Origin: Caprella mutica
Lineage: Eukaryota; Arthropoda; Malacostraca; Amphipoda; Caprellidae
NCBI GenBank assembly: GCA_947561585.1
Contig: CANNZV010000272.1
Span: 278,168-342,167, forward strand
Reading direction: 5' to 3'
DNA: 64,000 nucleotides
Below are positions 48,823 through 61,067 of this stretch, piece after piece. Position numbers and translations under genes: made by a program. The notes under the pieces were generated by a model. That model searched no databases and was not told the DNA's origin. It saw only the letters and a list, made by a program, of their open reading frames with translations. Numbering within the stretch: position 1 is the first letter of the stretch; each line of letters starts with the position of its first letter.

Positions 48823-49033
48823 TTAAGAATTGACTCGCAGTGGTATTTAACACTCACCGGAACTTGTAATGGACTTTAAACCTTAAATCCGTTTCTCATA
48901 AAAGTAATACATTGTTTGTTAAACAATAGGTAATTAATATAGCTGAGCTAGTCTAACAGGAAGTTAACATTAAACATATAATGAGTGTGTAATACATTTA
49001 AACTAAAATTCCAACACTCCTCCTCACACGACA

Positions 49034-52000
49034 TTATATATTTTTCATGCCTATTAATTCAACTAATTTAGTAAATCTATCAGTAGGCAACGGTTTAGTG
49101 AATATGTCAGCAAGCATAGTTTCACTGGGGCAATACACAAGTTTAATTATGTTTGAAGCAACAAGATCTCTAATGTAATGAAATTTAATATCAATGTGTT
49201 TTGATCTAGGATGATTTTTAGCATTTTTAGCAATACAAATAGCTGACTGATTATCCTCAAACAAAACTATAGGATTCTTATTAGGTACTTTAAGATCTAA
49301 TAGTAATTTATTTAGAAATACAGCTTCTTGGGAGGCACCAGAGAGGGAAACATATTCAGCTTCAGCCGTTGATAAAGCAACACATGACTGTTTCACAGAG
49401 CGCCAAGAAATAATGGAATTATTTAACAGGAAGCATTGGCCAGAAGTACTTTTCCTATCAACTCTGTTACCTGCCCAGTCGGCATCAGAATAACCTATCA
49501 AATCAGAATCTTCATTACCATAGGTAATGCCAAGATCAGGTGTGCCCTTTAGGTATCTAAATATTCTCTTAATTGCAGACCAGTGCTTAGTGTTTGGATT
49601 GGAACAAAATTTAGAGACATTTCCAACTGCATAAGTTATGTCCGGTCTAGTTTTAGTAGATAGATACAGTAAGGCACCTACAGCTGACTGATATTTAGTT
49701 TTATCTACTAGTTCACAATCATCAGTAGTTGGTTCCAACTGAGAATTAACATCAGCAGGGGTTGAAACAGGTTTACAATTATTGAATTCAAATCTATCTA
49801 ATAACTCGTTGACAAATGAAGATTGATTTAATGATATTTTATTTTCGTCTTGTACGACTTTTATTCCTAAGAAATAGGATAATTTTCCTAAGTCTTTCAT
49901 CTCAAATTTAGCACTTAAATCAGTCTTGATTTTAGTCAGGTCATCATAGTTCTTACATGCTACAATAATATCATCTACATACACAGAAATGAAGCATGAG
50001 AATTATTGATTACTTTAACATAAATACATGAGTCACAAGAGGACTGAATAAATCCTAAGGATTTGAGATATGCATCCAAAGCATCATTCCAACATTTGGG
50101 TGATTGTTTTAACCCATACATAGATTTATTTAGTTTACATACTAAATCTTCTTTTCCTGGAATAGCATAGCCAGGAGGCTGTCTAATATAAACATTTTCT
50201 TTAAGATCCCCATTCAAAAAAGCAGAATTGACATCCAAGTGATGTACAAATAATTTTTGTTTAGCTGCTAAAGATAACATGGTTCGCACCGATTCAAATC
50301 TCACTACAGGAGCAAAAAATTCATCATAGTCGATTCCAGGTCTCTGTAAAAAACCCTGAGCGACTAATCTAGCTTTATATGAAACCACTCTACCATCAGA
50401 TCCCTTTTTCCTTTTAAACACCCATTTAGATTTAATTATGTTTAAATCTGAGGTAGGTTTTACGAGTTCAAAAACTTTAACCGCTATTAAGAGCCTCAGA
50501 TACCGACCTAGGTTCGATATTGATATTCCCATTTACTAATAAACCCTACTCCTCAAACTGATCAAGGCTATATTCCCAACTACCGTATCTAACGGGAGCT
50601 CTACGCGCTCTAGACGATCGTCTAAAATCCTCATCTGGTCAGATAGCTGGTACAGGTTGCGCCTCAGCGAGGATTATTTGAGGATTATTGTCAGGAGTTT
50701 GATTCTCAGGCCCTGCAGGTTCTGAATCTTCTGAAGGGAACACCAGTGGAGAGGTAGGGGTCTCAATCAGTTGAGGGGTCTCAATCTTATATGAAATTGA
50801 TTCATCAAAGGTTACATTCCTGGAAAAGAAGATTCTTTTAGATTCAACATCATACATCTTATACCCTTTAGTAACAGTGCCATAACCAAGAAACAGGCAT
50901 TTGGTAGCTTTATTTTCTAATTTTGATCGTTCATCTCGAGAAATATGCGCATACCCAGTGCATCCAAAATCTTTTACATGACTTACATTTGGTTTTCTAA
51001 GATTTAAAGCTTCATATGGAGTTTTATTAACTAAAAAAGAATTAATGCATCTATTATTAAGATAATTTGCAGTGTATAGTGCTTCACCCCAGAATTCCTT
51101 ATCAATTCCTGAATCAGATAACATACATCTAACTTTTTCCATAATAGTTCTATTAAATCTTTCAGCTAACCCATTTTGTTCAGGAGTTTTAGGAATAGAT
51201 TTCTGGTGAATTATACCTTCATTGCGTAAATATGATTCAAACTTATTTGAGGTATATTCTCCTCCATTATCTGACTGCAAGGTTTTAATTTTCCTTTCGT
51301 AAATATTTTCAACCATTGCTTTCCATTCCAAAAACTTCTGAAACACCTCACTCTTATGGGCAATAACATATATCCAGGAGTATCGAGTAGCATGATCAAT
51401 AAAGGTCAGAAAATATGAATTATTACCCCTGGAAGTGGGAGTAATTTTCCCACAGACATCTGTGTGGATTAAATCAAGAGGTTTACAATTTTTCTTAATG
51501 CTTGTAGAAAATGGTATTTTATGCATTTTCCCATTACAGCAGTGTTCACACACACCTTCTATAGCTTTTAATTTACTATCCAGACCATTACCTGATTTAG
51601 TTCGGATCATTTTAGTCAAGTTGTCGTTACCTATATGACCGAGCCTTCTATGCCATAGAAGGTTTACTTTATTTTGATCAACAGTTACTGCAGCTTTATG
51701 TACTAAAGTATTTAGATAATAGAGTTGACCAACACAGTTGGCCTCAGCAATTTACTCTTTATTTTCGTTCAATATTTTACATTTATCATTTTCAAAAATA
51801 ATAGATTTATTATTATTTGTCATTTTTGACACTGATAGTAGATTAAAAGCTAAATTTGGCACATATAGTACATCATTTATTGTACATTTTCTACTTCCAC
51901 CACCTGGTATATTCACAATAACAGAAACATTTCCTAGTGAAATAGCTTGCAAAACATCTCCATTACCTACTTTAACATTGATAGGTTTGGTAATATTTGC

Positions 52001-52819
52001 AAAATCTTTACATAAATTTTTATCACCACTCATGTGTGATGAAGAGCCTGAATCTATTTTCCAAATATTACTGTCGGCATATTTGTTACAAAGAGCGATA
52101 TCATAAGCATACATTGTGTGATTAAGTTCTATATGACTTACTTTTACACCATTTGGCTGATTTTGAGTTCTGTTAGTTTGAGAATACCGTTTAAATTTAA
52201 AGCAGTCTTTCTTCAAATGTCCTAACTTTTTACAAAAGTGACACTTGATTGACTGTTTATTTACTGCAGCATCAATCTGAGTATTTGATAATGCCAAAAC
52301 ATCATTGGATTTACTACTTAACTTTTCAGCTTCTGTCCGGAGTGTGTCAGCTACGGTAATCCAGTTAGGGATGTCTGTCTGAGCTTCAAGTGCAGTAACA
52401 AGCACTTCAAACTGCTCTGGTAGTGATGATAGGAGACAAATAACTTTATCCTCTTCACTGATCACTTGATTTAACAAGGCAAGCTCTTGAAAAACTTCAG
52501 TTAGTTCTTTCAAATGGGAGTTGAGTAGTTCGGGAGATTTCAATTTTAAGTTGTAAAGCTTCTTCTTCAGACGAAATTTGTTCGCCCACATGTTTTTCTG
52601 AAACGTTTCTTGAAGGGTGGTCCAGACAGCGTGTGGATCCGTGGGTTGTCCAACTAAGTACAATTGATCCGGTGAAATAGATAGTACTATATCTGCCAGA
52701 GCTTTATTCTTGTTATTAGTATAGGCAGCTTTAACCTCAGTTGAAGCGGAATCTATTGGAACTGATTTAGATCCATCAGTTTCTCTCTTAAGAGATACAT
52801 CTTCATTTGTACCCTCCAT
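49034..52819 (-). pseudogene. Copia gag-pol polyprotein, disrupted
   Basis: Read leftwards from the ATG at 52,819. 52,819-51,752 holds gag with the CCHC knuckle CHFCKKLGHLKKDC and the protease site IDSGSSSHMSG. An in-frame TAA (51,752-51,754) follows, then HRRLGHIGNDNL (pre-integrase) and 51,619-50,639 with integrase residues D (HTDVCG), D (LQSDNGGEY) and E (PEQNGLAERF). Two more in-frame stops lie near 50,640 and 50,540, with a frameshift near 50,520. Reverse transcriptase begins in 50,532-49,975 (KWVFKRKKG, LDVNSAFLNGDL, SMYGLKQ). A frameshift at about 49,983 falls just before the YVDD active site. 49,984-49,034 carries YVDDIIVACK and RNase H (YSDADWAG, STAEAEY, EDNQSAI). The product would cut, copy and integrate the element; as it stands it is inactive. 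Confidence 0.95.
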
Positions 52820-53386
52820 GTGGGGTAATTATTTCCGTCTAGGGGAACAATCCCCGGTAACTTATTTGAAGACATGTTTTCAAGTATTTATTATCATTCA
52901 ATACTTAACAAACAAAAACAAACAAAGCAGTTAAATTGATTTACTGTTTAACTGAATTGATATTTAATCATGAATAATTATTCTAATTCATAAGAATAAC
53001 TTCACAGAATATAATTAGTAATTATTCAAATTGGAACAGCAACACAAGTCTTAGTTCGCAAGAACCTTTTATTGAAAGACTGTTTACCAAAGGATAAGGT
53101 CACAGATTTAAAGGTAATTTGTGACCTCTCTTGACACCTCTTCCGCACAGAATAATAAATAATTATACTATAAAAAAAACAAGTACAATTCGCTATAGCA
53201 GTCAGTATTATGACCTCAATAGCGCTTTAGCAAGATATGCTTACACGAACGTTCGTGCGTATATGTTTCATTTAGTTTAACACTTGTTTCACTGTACTTC
53301 GTTTTACTTGATTACTGTAATAAACTTCTAAATTGTTTAAACATAATTTGATTTATAAACTCTTATCGTTCACTGTGCCTATAACC
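52820..53386 (-). promoter_or_regulatory. Copia 5' leader with initiator tRNA-Met primer-binding site
   Basis: Directly inside the 5' LTR, at 53,386-53,371, the minus strand reads GGTTATAGGCACAGTG. It resembles the arthropod copia primer site, which pairs with an internal fragment of initiator tRNA-Met rather than its 3' end. The rest is untranslated leader up to the gag ATG. Confidence 0.75.
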
Positions 53387-53721
53387 TGTTAGAATTAGGT
53401 TAAATTACAGTGGGTTAACAACGTTAAGACATAAAGTTTATTTAAAGAGTAATATGTTATACAGTTAGAAGAATATTAGAGAGATGAGAGAATCACATCT
53501 CTCTCTGAGTAATGTAAAAAAGAGACTAACTTAAGAATTGACTCGCAGTGGTATTTAACACTCACCGGAACTTGTAATGGACTTTAAACCTTAAATCCGT
53601 TTCTCATAAAAGTAATACATTGTTTGTTAAACAATAGGTAATCAATATAGCTGAGCTAGTCTAACAGGAAGTTAACATTAAACATATAATGAGTGTGTAA
53701 TACATTTAAACTAAAATTCCA
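53387..53721 (-). repeat. 5' LTR of the copia element
   Basis: 335 bp. It keeps the intact CTAACTTAAGAATTGACTC site that piggyBac used in the other LTR, so it shows the empty-site sequence. Confidence 0.95.
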
Positions 53722-54426
53722 CAATGAAATGAAGAGGACATGTCTCTAGATTTGTAACTTCTTAATCAATCATATTGCCAAAAAACTGTGATAGTATTAC
53801 CTACAAAGAAATAAAATAATTAGTCGTATATCAAGAATCTGTATTCAATTAGTTATTTCATAAATTAAAAAACCTAAGTGAAATTATTCTTTCAAATTTT
53901 AAGAGATGAAAAAGTGATCGTACTGGGAATACAGATTTAGATATGAAAAAAGTTTTTGAGAAACAATATGGGTCATACAAGTAAAGAAATTCCAATAAAA
54001 GTAAAACAAAAAAGGGCTCATGAACGAAGAAAAGCTTCTATGATTATTATTAACACTGAAAATCATTATTGGCACTTCTAATATTTTACTATTAAACTCT
54101 TGTCAGTTAAGGGACAGGTCACCGAAGAAATAGTTTAATGAAATTTTATATTTCACTTACAGAGGGTAAAGAATATGTATTGTTTGACCTAGGTCATAGG
54201 TAAATATAAATAAACATTTCATAATATGAATTGAATGAACATAGTGAAACCATTTACACTTAAAGTATAGAATGAGTACATATGAATTGAAATATTGCTA
54301 CGAACTAAAATAGTACGGTAAGTATAGGGTCAAGTAGTAGTACAGGCATTATTTGATATGACCTCGGACAAATTGCAACAGAATTTGTTTCAACTGTTTT
54401 TTGTTCTTGAAGTTGTCCATTATAAC
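53722..54426. other. Spacer
   Basis: AT-rich, no gene seen. The plus frame from 54,358 runs into the neighbouring repeat and is spurious. Confidence 0.4.
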
Positions 54427-55341
54427 GGTTCTAGGTCAATTCGCCGAAAACACATTCGCCGAAATCACATTCGCCGAACACACATTCGCCGCACGACACA
54501 TTCGCCGAACGACACATTCGCCGAAAAAATGACAATTTTTAGCAGACTAAGGTTTACTACAAAATATAAGTTTATTGAATATCCTGTGTTATATGATTAT
54601 TTAAAATTGATCCAATTTTTTATTAACTATAAATTGAACGGTAATTAATTGTCTGGTTTTAATGCCATATAAATGCTTGTTCTTAGTCCCATTATAAAAG
54701 TTTCTAAATAAATTTAGTATTATTTCTTAAATAATAAATATTTCATTCATTTATTCTAACATAAACTTTCTGTAAAGGAGTTGCTGAAAAAAATTGATTT
54801 TGACTTCCTTTTTCTACTCAAATACATTTCTCCATATTGTCAATATTTTATAACAGGAATAGTTATATGAATATTCTTAAAACTTAGAAATAAATCTGTT
54901 TTAACTGTACCTTCAATAGTTGTTAAAATATACGAATTTAAAGTTGGTAGATATTTTTGTGGGTCACCCTGTATATTGAAAGCTTCATGAGTGACTCACA
55001 GTAGCAGACTTCTACAATGTATATAGAAGGACTAAAACAAAATAAAAAATCTTTTTCTTTTTAAACTGATAATTGTACACAGAAAATAGGATTGACATAG
55101 AATTTATAAACTGTCACAAATAATGCAGCATTAACATTATATGAGTTAATCAATTAAGTGAACGTAAATTTCAAAAAGTTTAACCAATAATTATGTAGAA
55201 TATTGTGAAGTAATTCATACACATATATGTAAGTTCATTTATATATAATTTTGTATTGACTTATGAGATATAGTTGTTTACCTTTTTAAATAATCAAAAA
55301 AAAATTGGCGAATGTGTTTTCGGTGAATTGACCGGTCACCA
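54427..55341. mobile_element. 915-bp inverted-repeat element with TTCGCCGAA array and 8-bp target duplication
   Basis: ATTATAAC stands on both sides (54,419-54,426 and 55,342-55,349). The ends share GGTCAATTC(G/A)CCGAAAACAC and a following ATTCGCC in inverted orientation, after an outer ~7 bp that is less alike. The left end expands into a tandem array of CACATTCGCCGAA units (54,434-54,526) which the right end lacks. An 8-bp duplication fits hAT, P or Merlin types; I do not assign it. The interior has no coding potential, so the element is non-autonomous. Confidence 0.75.
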
Positions 55342-55349
55342 ATTATAAC

Positions 55350-56029
55350 ATATAAAAACTCTTAAGGAATCCTGGTGGTGGAAGGTTCCATGGCGGTCAT
55401 TTTTCAAATTGCCACAATAAACCTGATACTTCCCAATACATACCTCTACTTCTAAATGACAAAAGGCTTTGAATTTAAGTTACAAACATACATTTTATGG
55501 AGCCAGGAAACTAATTAATTAAAAACATTTCAATAAGCTACACCTGACCAAAAAGCCGAAATGGCAGCCATTATCCAAAAATGGCCGCCATGATACTGAT
55601 ATTTCCAAATATTTTCTCTTCTTACTGACTTAGGACTTTGGTTAAAATGCTAAAAATACATTTTCTGTGGCCAGGAATCCATTGAAATGCATTCCAATAA
55701 GCTAAACCTGGCCAAACATCATTATTCTGAGGATGTGTCAACTTTTTTAATACCTACACTGAACATATTGGAAAAAACTGCGATCGTTCAACAACATTAT
55801 TTTAATAATAAAAGACAGAAAAAAATCACCACAGTAACTAGTAAATTTAAATTTGCACACTACATATTGTTAACACAACTATACGAACTATGAGTAGGTA
55901 CGACATACGTGAAGACTTTCTTCTTTAGCATTGGGATAGTATGTAGCTATCCCAAAAGGCTTCGGAGAACAAAAACATTCTTCTGCCACTCAGCCTGATC
56001 ACAAACTAACTAGTTTGGGGTTCTCTTCA
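55350..56029. other. Spacer with a short direct duplication
   Basis: Two similar ~190-bp segments (about 55,380-55,530 and 55,560-55,710) share a GGC(G/A)GCCAT phrase, CCAGGAA and AAGCTA(A/C)ACCTG. Plus frame 55,687-55,893 shows no family features. Confidence 0.45.
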
Positions 56030-56450
56030 GAGAGGGTTTCTTCCACCCCTCCATCTATTCCAGAGCGTGGATGAAGCGTGTACTGGGATAAAACACAACC
56101 AGAGTTGGTTCTCTTCCACCATTCCATCCATCCCAGAGCTTGGATGGAGCGTGTACTGGGATAATCACAAACAAAGGGGTTCTCTTCCACCTCTCCATCC
56201 AGGTTAGAGCATAGATCAATTGTAAACGGGGAAAAACACAAGTAAAGTCGGTTCTCTTCCACCACTCCATCCAGCTCAAAGCATGGATGAAGCGTTTACT
56301 GGAACAGAACACAAACAAAGGGGGTCCTTTTCCACCACCACTCCATCTAGCTCAGATCATGAATGAAGCGTGTACTGGGATAAAACATAAAAAAGGGGGT
56401 TCTCTTCCAGCACTCCATCCAGCTCAGAGCGTGGATGAAGCGTGTACATG
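56030..56450 (-). repeat. ~72-bp tandem repeat reading as a 24-residue protein repeat
   Basis: TTCTCTTCCACCACTCCATC, then CAGAGCGTGGATGAAGCGTG, recurs at steps of 71-75 bp, six copies. On the minus strand a copy translates as FIHALSWMEWWKRTPFF plus MFYPSTR. The repeat joins the C-terminal cysteine region of the pseudogene at 56,347-57,700. Indels keep breaking the frame, so translation across all six copies is unlikely. Confidence 0.8.
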
Positions 56451-57700
56451 CAGACCCTCTACAGTTGCCACATCGAGCTGAACACTCTATGCCGTGCTTC
56501 TTGCAAGTGCATTTCAAACTGCTGCTGTCTGTCTGGCAGTGGCAGCTGATCATTATGAGTAGCTCTTGGCCCTTGGGGTGCTAGGAGCAATTTTGTCTGC
56601 ACGGGCACGAGTCTTCCACTGCTTTTCCGCCAACCCTAGTCGACTGGCCGTAGTGTAGCTGCAATAGCCTTCCACTGCCAGACCTGGAAGTAGACACGAA
56701 GGCTGTGGAGTTTTGCTGCTGCTGATGTGGGTGGTAGACTTTGGGGTTGAACATGAGAAGTGCTGGAGGCGACCTTTTGGCAGAAAAGTCTATGTCGCAA
56801 CACGTTGAGTGACTCTTCAGGCTTCCCATTGTATAAGCATGACAGGGCTTTATCTCCTGTTTCTACAACATCATCAGTAGACACTGCCTGTCGGATGAAA
56901 ACATCCGCTTGTTCGCAGAAGTGCGCACTAGTTTTGAATTTTTGAAGGAAGCTCCCCTGCCAATACCATTCACTTGAGAAGTAGTATCACACCACCCAGA
57001 AGAGCGTGTATGAAGAAAAAGTGTTGTGATATATAAGGGCCGAACTGCAGCTTTACAGACTTCATGTTCCAGACACGCGGTTCCTTCACACTCTTCTTTG
57101 TCTTGGGTTTGAAGAAAACATTACAGGAAATGAGGTTGGTGTGGTAGATGAGGAGGATGAGAAGATCTGAGTCATCTCCGATCAGCACAGTGTCAGAGGT
57201 GGCTGCAGACTCACTCAACTGCCTAATGTCCTAGGAGGAGATCAGCGTAACCTGCAGCATGATGTGTCTGGCAGTTCTGTGTCCGTAGCTTGCTGCTGAG
57301 CATGTTTATGAAGCGCTCCTTGTTTTTCTTGTTTACCGGAAATCTTTCCTTCTACATTGTCACCTGCTTACCTTCACCAAACGCCACCGTTGCTCCAGCG
57401 TTCCCTTTCGTACGTCTCTGGTGTGTTGTATCCTTTGTTGATATACTGTCATAGCCATCTAACACGACTGTAGCTTGTCCATACTTCCATGCCACATACT
57501 CTGTGTATTGCGTGCAGATACTTTCGTAAGTTGAGCCGCGTGCACATGGAATGCGTTGGACTAGTGATCCACCATCCAACACGTAGTGAACTTTGCTTGT
57601 GATTTCTGGTGTATCGTGTGTCAGGAGTGTCCAAATAGCATCTTCTAGCCCTGGATTTTGTGGCTGTCGGAGTAGCAGTGTGGTATCAAACAGAGCTGGT
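56347..57700 (-). pseudogene. Decayed multicopy transposon-type protein with C-terminal CXC cysteines
   Basis: Minus-strand pieces in changing frames keep the order of a protein I recall as common, uncharacterised and multicopy in arthropod genomes: VQRIPCARGSTYESICTQY, KYGQATVVLDGYDS and STKDTTHQRR (57,634-57,352), GDDSDLLILLIYH and FFIHALLGG (57,218-56,970), ALSCLYNGKPEESLNVLRHR and LPPTSAAAKLHSLRVYFQVW (56,884-56,636), then a cysteine cluster (CHCQTDSSSLKCTCKKHGIE, CSARCGNC). At least three frame changes separate them. No intact reading frame remains. The cysteine run resembles CXC-type DNA-binding modules. Function is not established. Confidence 0.6.
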
Positions 57701-59016
57701 GAAAAACTTCATAATTCATATTTTAACACAGCCTGCAGATCCTCTGTAGCCTTTGCAGCATTGGTCAATTGCTGGAAAAGTAGCTGGGGTATTAAATTGC
57801 CCTTTTCCTATGGGATTGATAGTAAATTATCACCTATTTTCTAAGTAGATGAGGCTTGTTAATAAACTTATCCCATAGGGCAAAATAAGTCTCCGGGTTC
57901 TTTAACAATTATTTGTATTTCTTAACTTGAAGAGACTTGGAGGTAATTGATTGAATTCTATTAAACTGACAAATGACTAAACGGTAAAAGTTTTTAGGAA
58001 GTAAATTAAACACAAGGAAGTTTTAAATGGGTGTACTTATATTAAAGTTCGAATAGTACAGAGTTCTAAGACATACGCACAAGTCTTTAAATAACACAAC
58101 ACAAGTTTTAAATAAACTAGCGGTTGAGTAAACTTAAGGGTTTTAAATAAACAAGGGTCTGAGTTGCCAACTCACGAAACCCGTGGATGGACAAGTCCGA
58201 CCGGACTTGGTCCGACCAACCAGTCTTCAAGAGACCATCGCGAACTATGAACACTTTAGTTAGGTGCCAATGGTATTTAAAGGATGAACTGGAGAGTCCA
58301 ACCTTCCAGTGAGTGAATAAACTTCTGTTAAGGTACTGATAGTACTTTTCAAAAATGTTTTTCTACTCACTGCAGATAGAAATAACACACAATGCATTAT
58401 TCAAATTTAACACGCTAGTGGTAATGGCTTTCTATACGATTAACATATAGATCGATCAGATTTACTAATAGTTCATTTTAGTGAAACCTGATTTACTAAT
58501 AAACATCCAAATTTAAGCATACTATTTCAGAGTCCTGTTTAACCTATACATGATCAGAAATGTTACAAGTTCCTAACTATTAATTAAGTATTTCAATTAG
58601 AATAATTGAAATACTTGCTTAATTCCTTTTAAATTAATTAAGTATTAGTTTCAATTCTATCTATAGAAAAAGAACTCAATATTCTAAGTTGTATAACTGA
58701 TTTACAAAGTTCATGAAGTTATATAACTTTAGTACAAATTATAATGTTATATTCTGAGTTACAAGTTATAGCTCTGGGTTACAAGTTATAAAGTTATGTT
58801 CTGAAGTTACAAGTTCAAAGCTATTCGTTTATAATTATATTCGAGCTCCTAGCGAGAATAACATGACCTTAAATTTAAATAGCATTTCCTTCTAATGAAC
58901 AGTGTACAAGATTAAAAAGATTATGTCTGATTAAATGATTATCAAATTATAGAAATTGAAAGATTAAGTAAAGATACAAGTTCAGCGTATTAACAATCTT
59001 TCTATTGTTAATATCA
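57701..59016 (-). other. Spacer; possible minus-strand LTR ending at 59,016
   Basis: A plus reading ATATCA at 59,011-59,016 followed by CTCCCCCCTTC is, on the minus strand, a purine tract GAAGGGGGGAG abutting TG, as at the start of a 3' LTR. A hairpin TATTAACAAT/ATTGTTAATA sits just inside. The opposite LTR edge was not found and the expected pol genes to the right are absent, so this is a weak call. Confidence 0.3.
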
Positions 59017-59026
59017 CTCCCCCCTT

Positions 59027-60674
59027 CATGTTTCAACCGACTTGTCGGTTGAATTTCAATTTCTAAACCCTTATTATCAAAATCCAATCGAAAAATATCC
59101 TAAGAAATTTCGAACAACACTCGGAAAACATCCTATGAAATTTCTTGAAATTTCTAAGTCCGAAACACAAATTATATCTATTAAAACAAAAGAAATTTAA
59201 TCACTCGATTCATGTATTATGAATTTCAGATTAAAATTTGATCTGCTAAATAGATCAGTCTTTTCATCATAAAATTTGTGTGTACAAAAATATGATGACA
59301 AGACAATTCCTATCATATATGTAATCATGAATTCTACCTCTGGTCAAGATATTAAATCAAAATAGAGTAAAAATTTATAAGTTATTCTACTCATATTCAG
59401 AAACATACATCAAAAATATATTTTCATTTTATGGAATTTATTTAACTAATAAAGATATTCAAATATCTAACCTTGTTTATAATTATTCAAAATTGAACCT
59501 GAAATCCCATTTCATCCAGTTCTAAAATTTCAAAACATGAAATATCAAATTATGAATCTCAAATTCAAGTTGAACAATCATAAAACTTCAATCTATAACT
59601 GCTAAATTTATGTTTTAGTTTTTTTTAAATAAAAGTAACCATTACCTTTCTAAAAATTAAATATTTATGTTCTCATTTCTTAAACACTTAAATGGAAATA
59701 GTATCCAGGTGAATGTCTAGTCATTGAAAACACCCTTAAAGTTTTTCTTCAAAATATAAAGTTCGTTTAATACTTTACTGCAATATAGTCCAACTATAAA
59801 CATCTTACTTTCATTCAAGAACCAAAATTATAATGCTTACAAATAAGATCATCAATAAAATCTAAGCATACGATTATAATATATCTACTATTATTATATC
59901 TTCTACTTCAAGCATCGTAATTTGAAACGTCGGAAATAAAGTTAAGTAATTTTCAAATGAAATTAATTTCAAAATCAATAGAGATTAATTACTTTTCATA
60001 TTTCCAATGAATATAATCTATAATCAATAGAACTTAGTTAACTTTTATATCTCAAATGAATATAAGCTATAGTCAATAGAACTTAGTTAACTTTTATATC
60101 TCAAATGAATATAAGCTATAGTCAATAGAACTTAATTAACTTTTATATCTCAAATGAATATAATCTTACATCAAAATCGAAACTTCATTATAGTTTATTC
60201 TAATTCCAAAATATTCATTTCAAAATATATGAGTATAACTAAATTCGTTATTACTTATGTTAAACTTCTCTTTTCTTAAACTATGGTTATATATGTTATG
60301 TAATATCATATGAGCTATATTATTGGTTAGTATTCATCTATACTATTATTAGCTTTACATAACTTATTTTTATTCGTATTGAATAAACATATTCAGATTT
60401 CGTTTAAAATATTCAATGAAATTAAAAGTTACTTTAAATCAAATGTTCAACTTCGAAATCTGTAAACTATCAAATGAAATCTTAAGTAATCCTTTAAAGA
60501 ATTAATTTTCAAATAAACATCAATGATTAAATGCTCATAACTTGAATGTTTCAATAAGCAATTAATATTTAAACTTTCTTTAAAGTAAATTCAAAGTATA
60601 GAAATCTAAGTTAATTGGACTAAAGTAATAATCCAAAATTTAGAATAATAAGATCAAGGTGAAATGATCTAAAT
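59027..60674. repeat. AT-rich non-coding stretch with a 49-bp tandem repeat
   Basis: No gene. At 60,009-60,160 a 49-bp unit (GAATATAAGCTATAGTCAAT, then AGAACTTAGTTAACTT) occurs three times at exact 49-bp steps (60,009, 60,058, 60,107; a fourth copy starts at 60,156). Confidence 0.7.
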
Positions 60675-61067
60675 GTGTCGGTACCATCAGAGAAGACTTC
60701 TCAAAGTAGGTACATGAGAGTTGAAGCCCCCATGTTCATTCTCCTCCTTCAGAATGAATGGTTCCCTCAGGTTATCGGGCATTGGTTTGTGACGTCACCA
60801 AGTATGACTGCGAAGTCGTCACCAAGTATGATTGTGAAGTCATCATCAAGTATGACTGTGAAGTCATCATCAAGTATGACTGTGAAGTCATCACCAAGTG
60901 TGCTCCACTGCTCAGCCTTCTCGTCACCAGGCGTAGCTCGGCTTATCCTTTTCGGATCAACAAGTTACTGGTGTTGGATTGTTCCAACATCTGGTTTGTT
61001 ATTGCTCTGCTCCAGTTTCTCGAGAGATGTTTTTCAAGTTTTGGGAAAAAATAAATCATTAATTTAA
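60675..61067. repeat. GC-richer island with a 24-bp tandem repeat
   Basis: At about 60,785-60,905 GTCATCATCAAGTATGACTG plus TGAA repeats five times with a 24-bp period. The frame stays open on both strands because 24 is a multiple of three: SPSMTVKS-like on plus and DDFTVIL-like on minus. The 130-codon plus frame over it has no family features. It could be an exon of an unknown gene. Confidence 0.6.

Larger units (their letters stand above)
45572..49013 (-). repeat. 3' LTR of the copia element, split by piggyBac
   Basis: 45,572-45,719 and 48,827-49,013 add up to 335 bp, matching the other LTR once one TTAA is removed. It starts TGTTAGAATTAGG and ends AAAATTCCA as read on the plus strand. Confidence 0.93.
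45572..53721 (-). mobile_element. Ty1-copia retrotransposon (minus strand), defective, with nested piggyBac
   Basis: Two 335-bp LTRs (right 53,387-53,721; left 45,572-49,013 once the piggyBac insert is removed) differ at only about four positions. The coding strand is minus, with gag at the right and RNase H at the left. A purine-rich tract (AGGAGGAGTGT on the minus strand) abuts the 3' LTR and a primer-binding site abuts the 5' LTR. No matching 5-bp target duplication is visible (TGTAG versus CAATG), which hints at rearrangement or recombination. Stops and frameshifts disable the polyprotein. Confidence 0.93.

Noticed and set aside
58150..58260. Hammerhead-ribozyme-like stretch (CTGA ... CACGAAAC)
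   Set aside because: The CTGATGA core is incomplete and no matching third stem with a cleavage triplet could be drawn.
60675..61067. 130-codon ORF as a real gene
   Set aside because: Most of its length depends on a 24-bp repeat that keeps frames open; flanks show no domain, signal peptide or splice-consistent neighbours.
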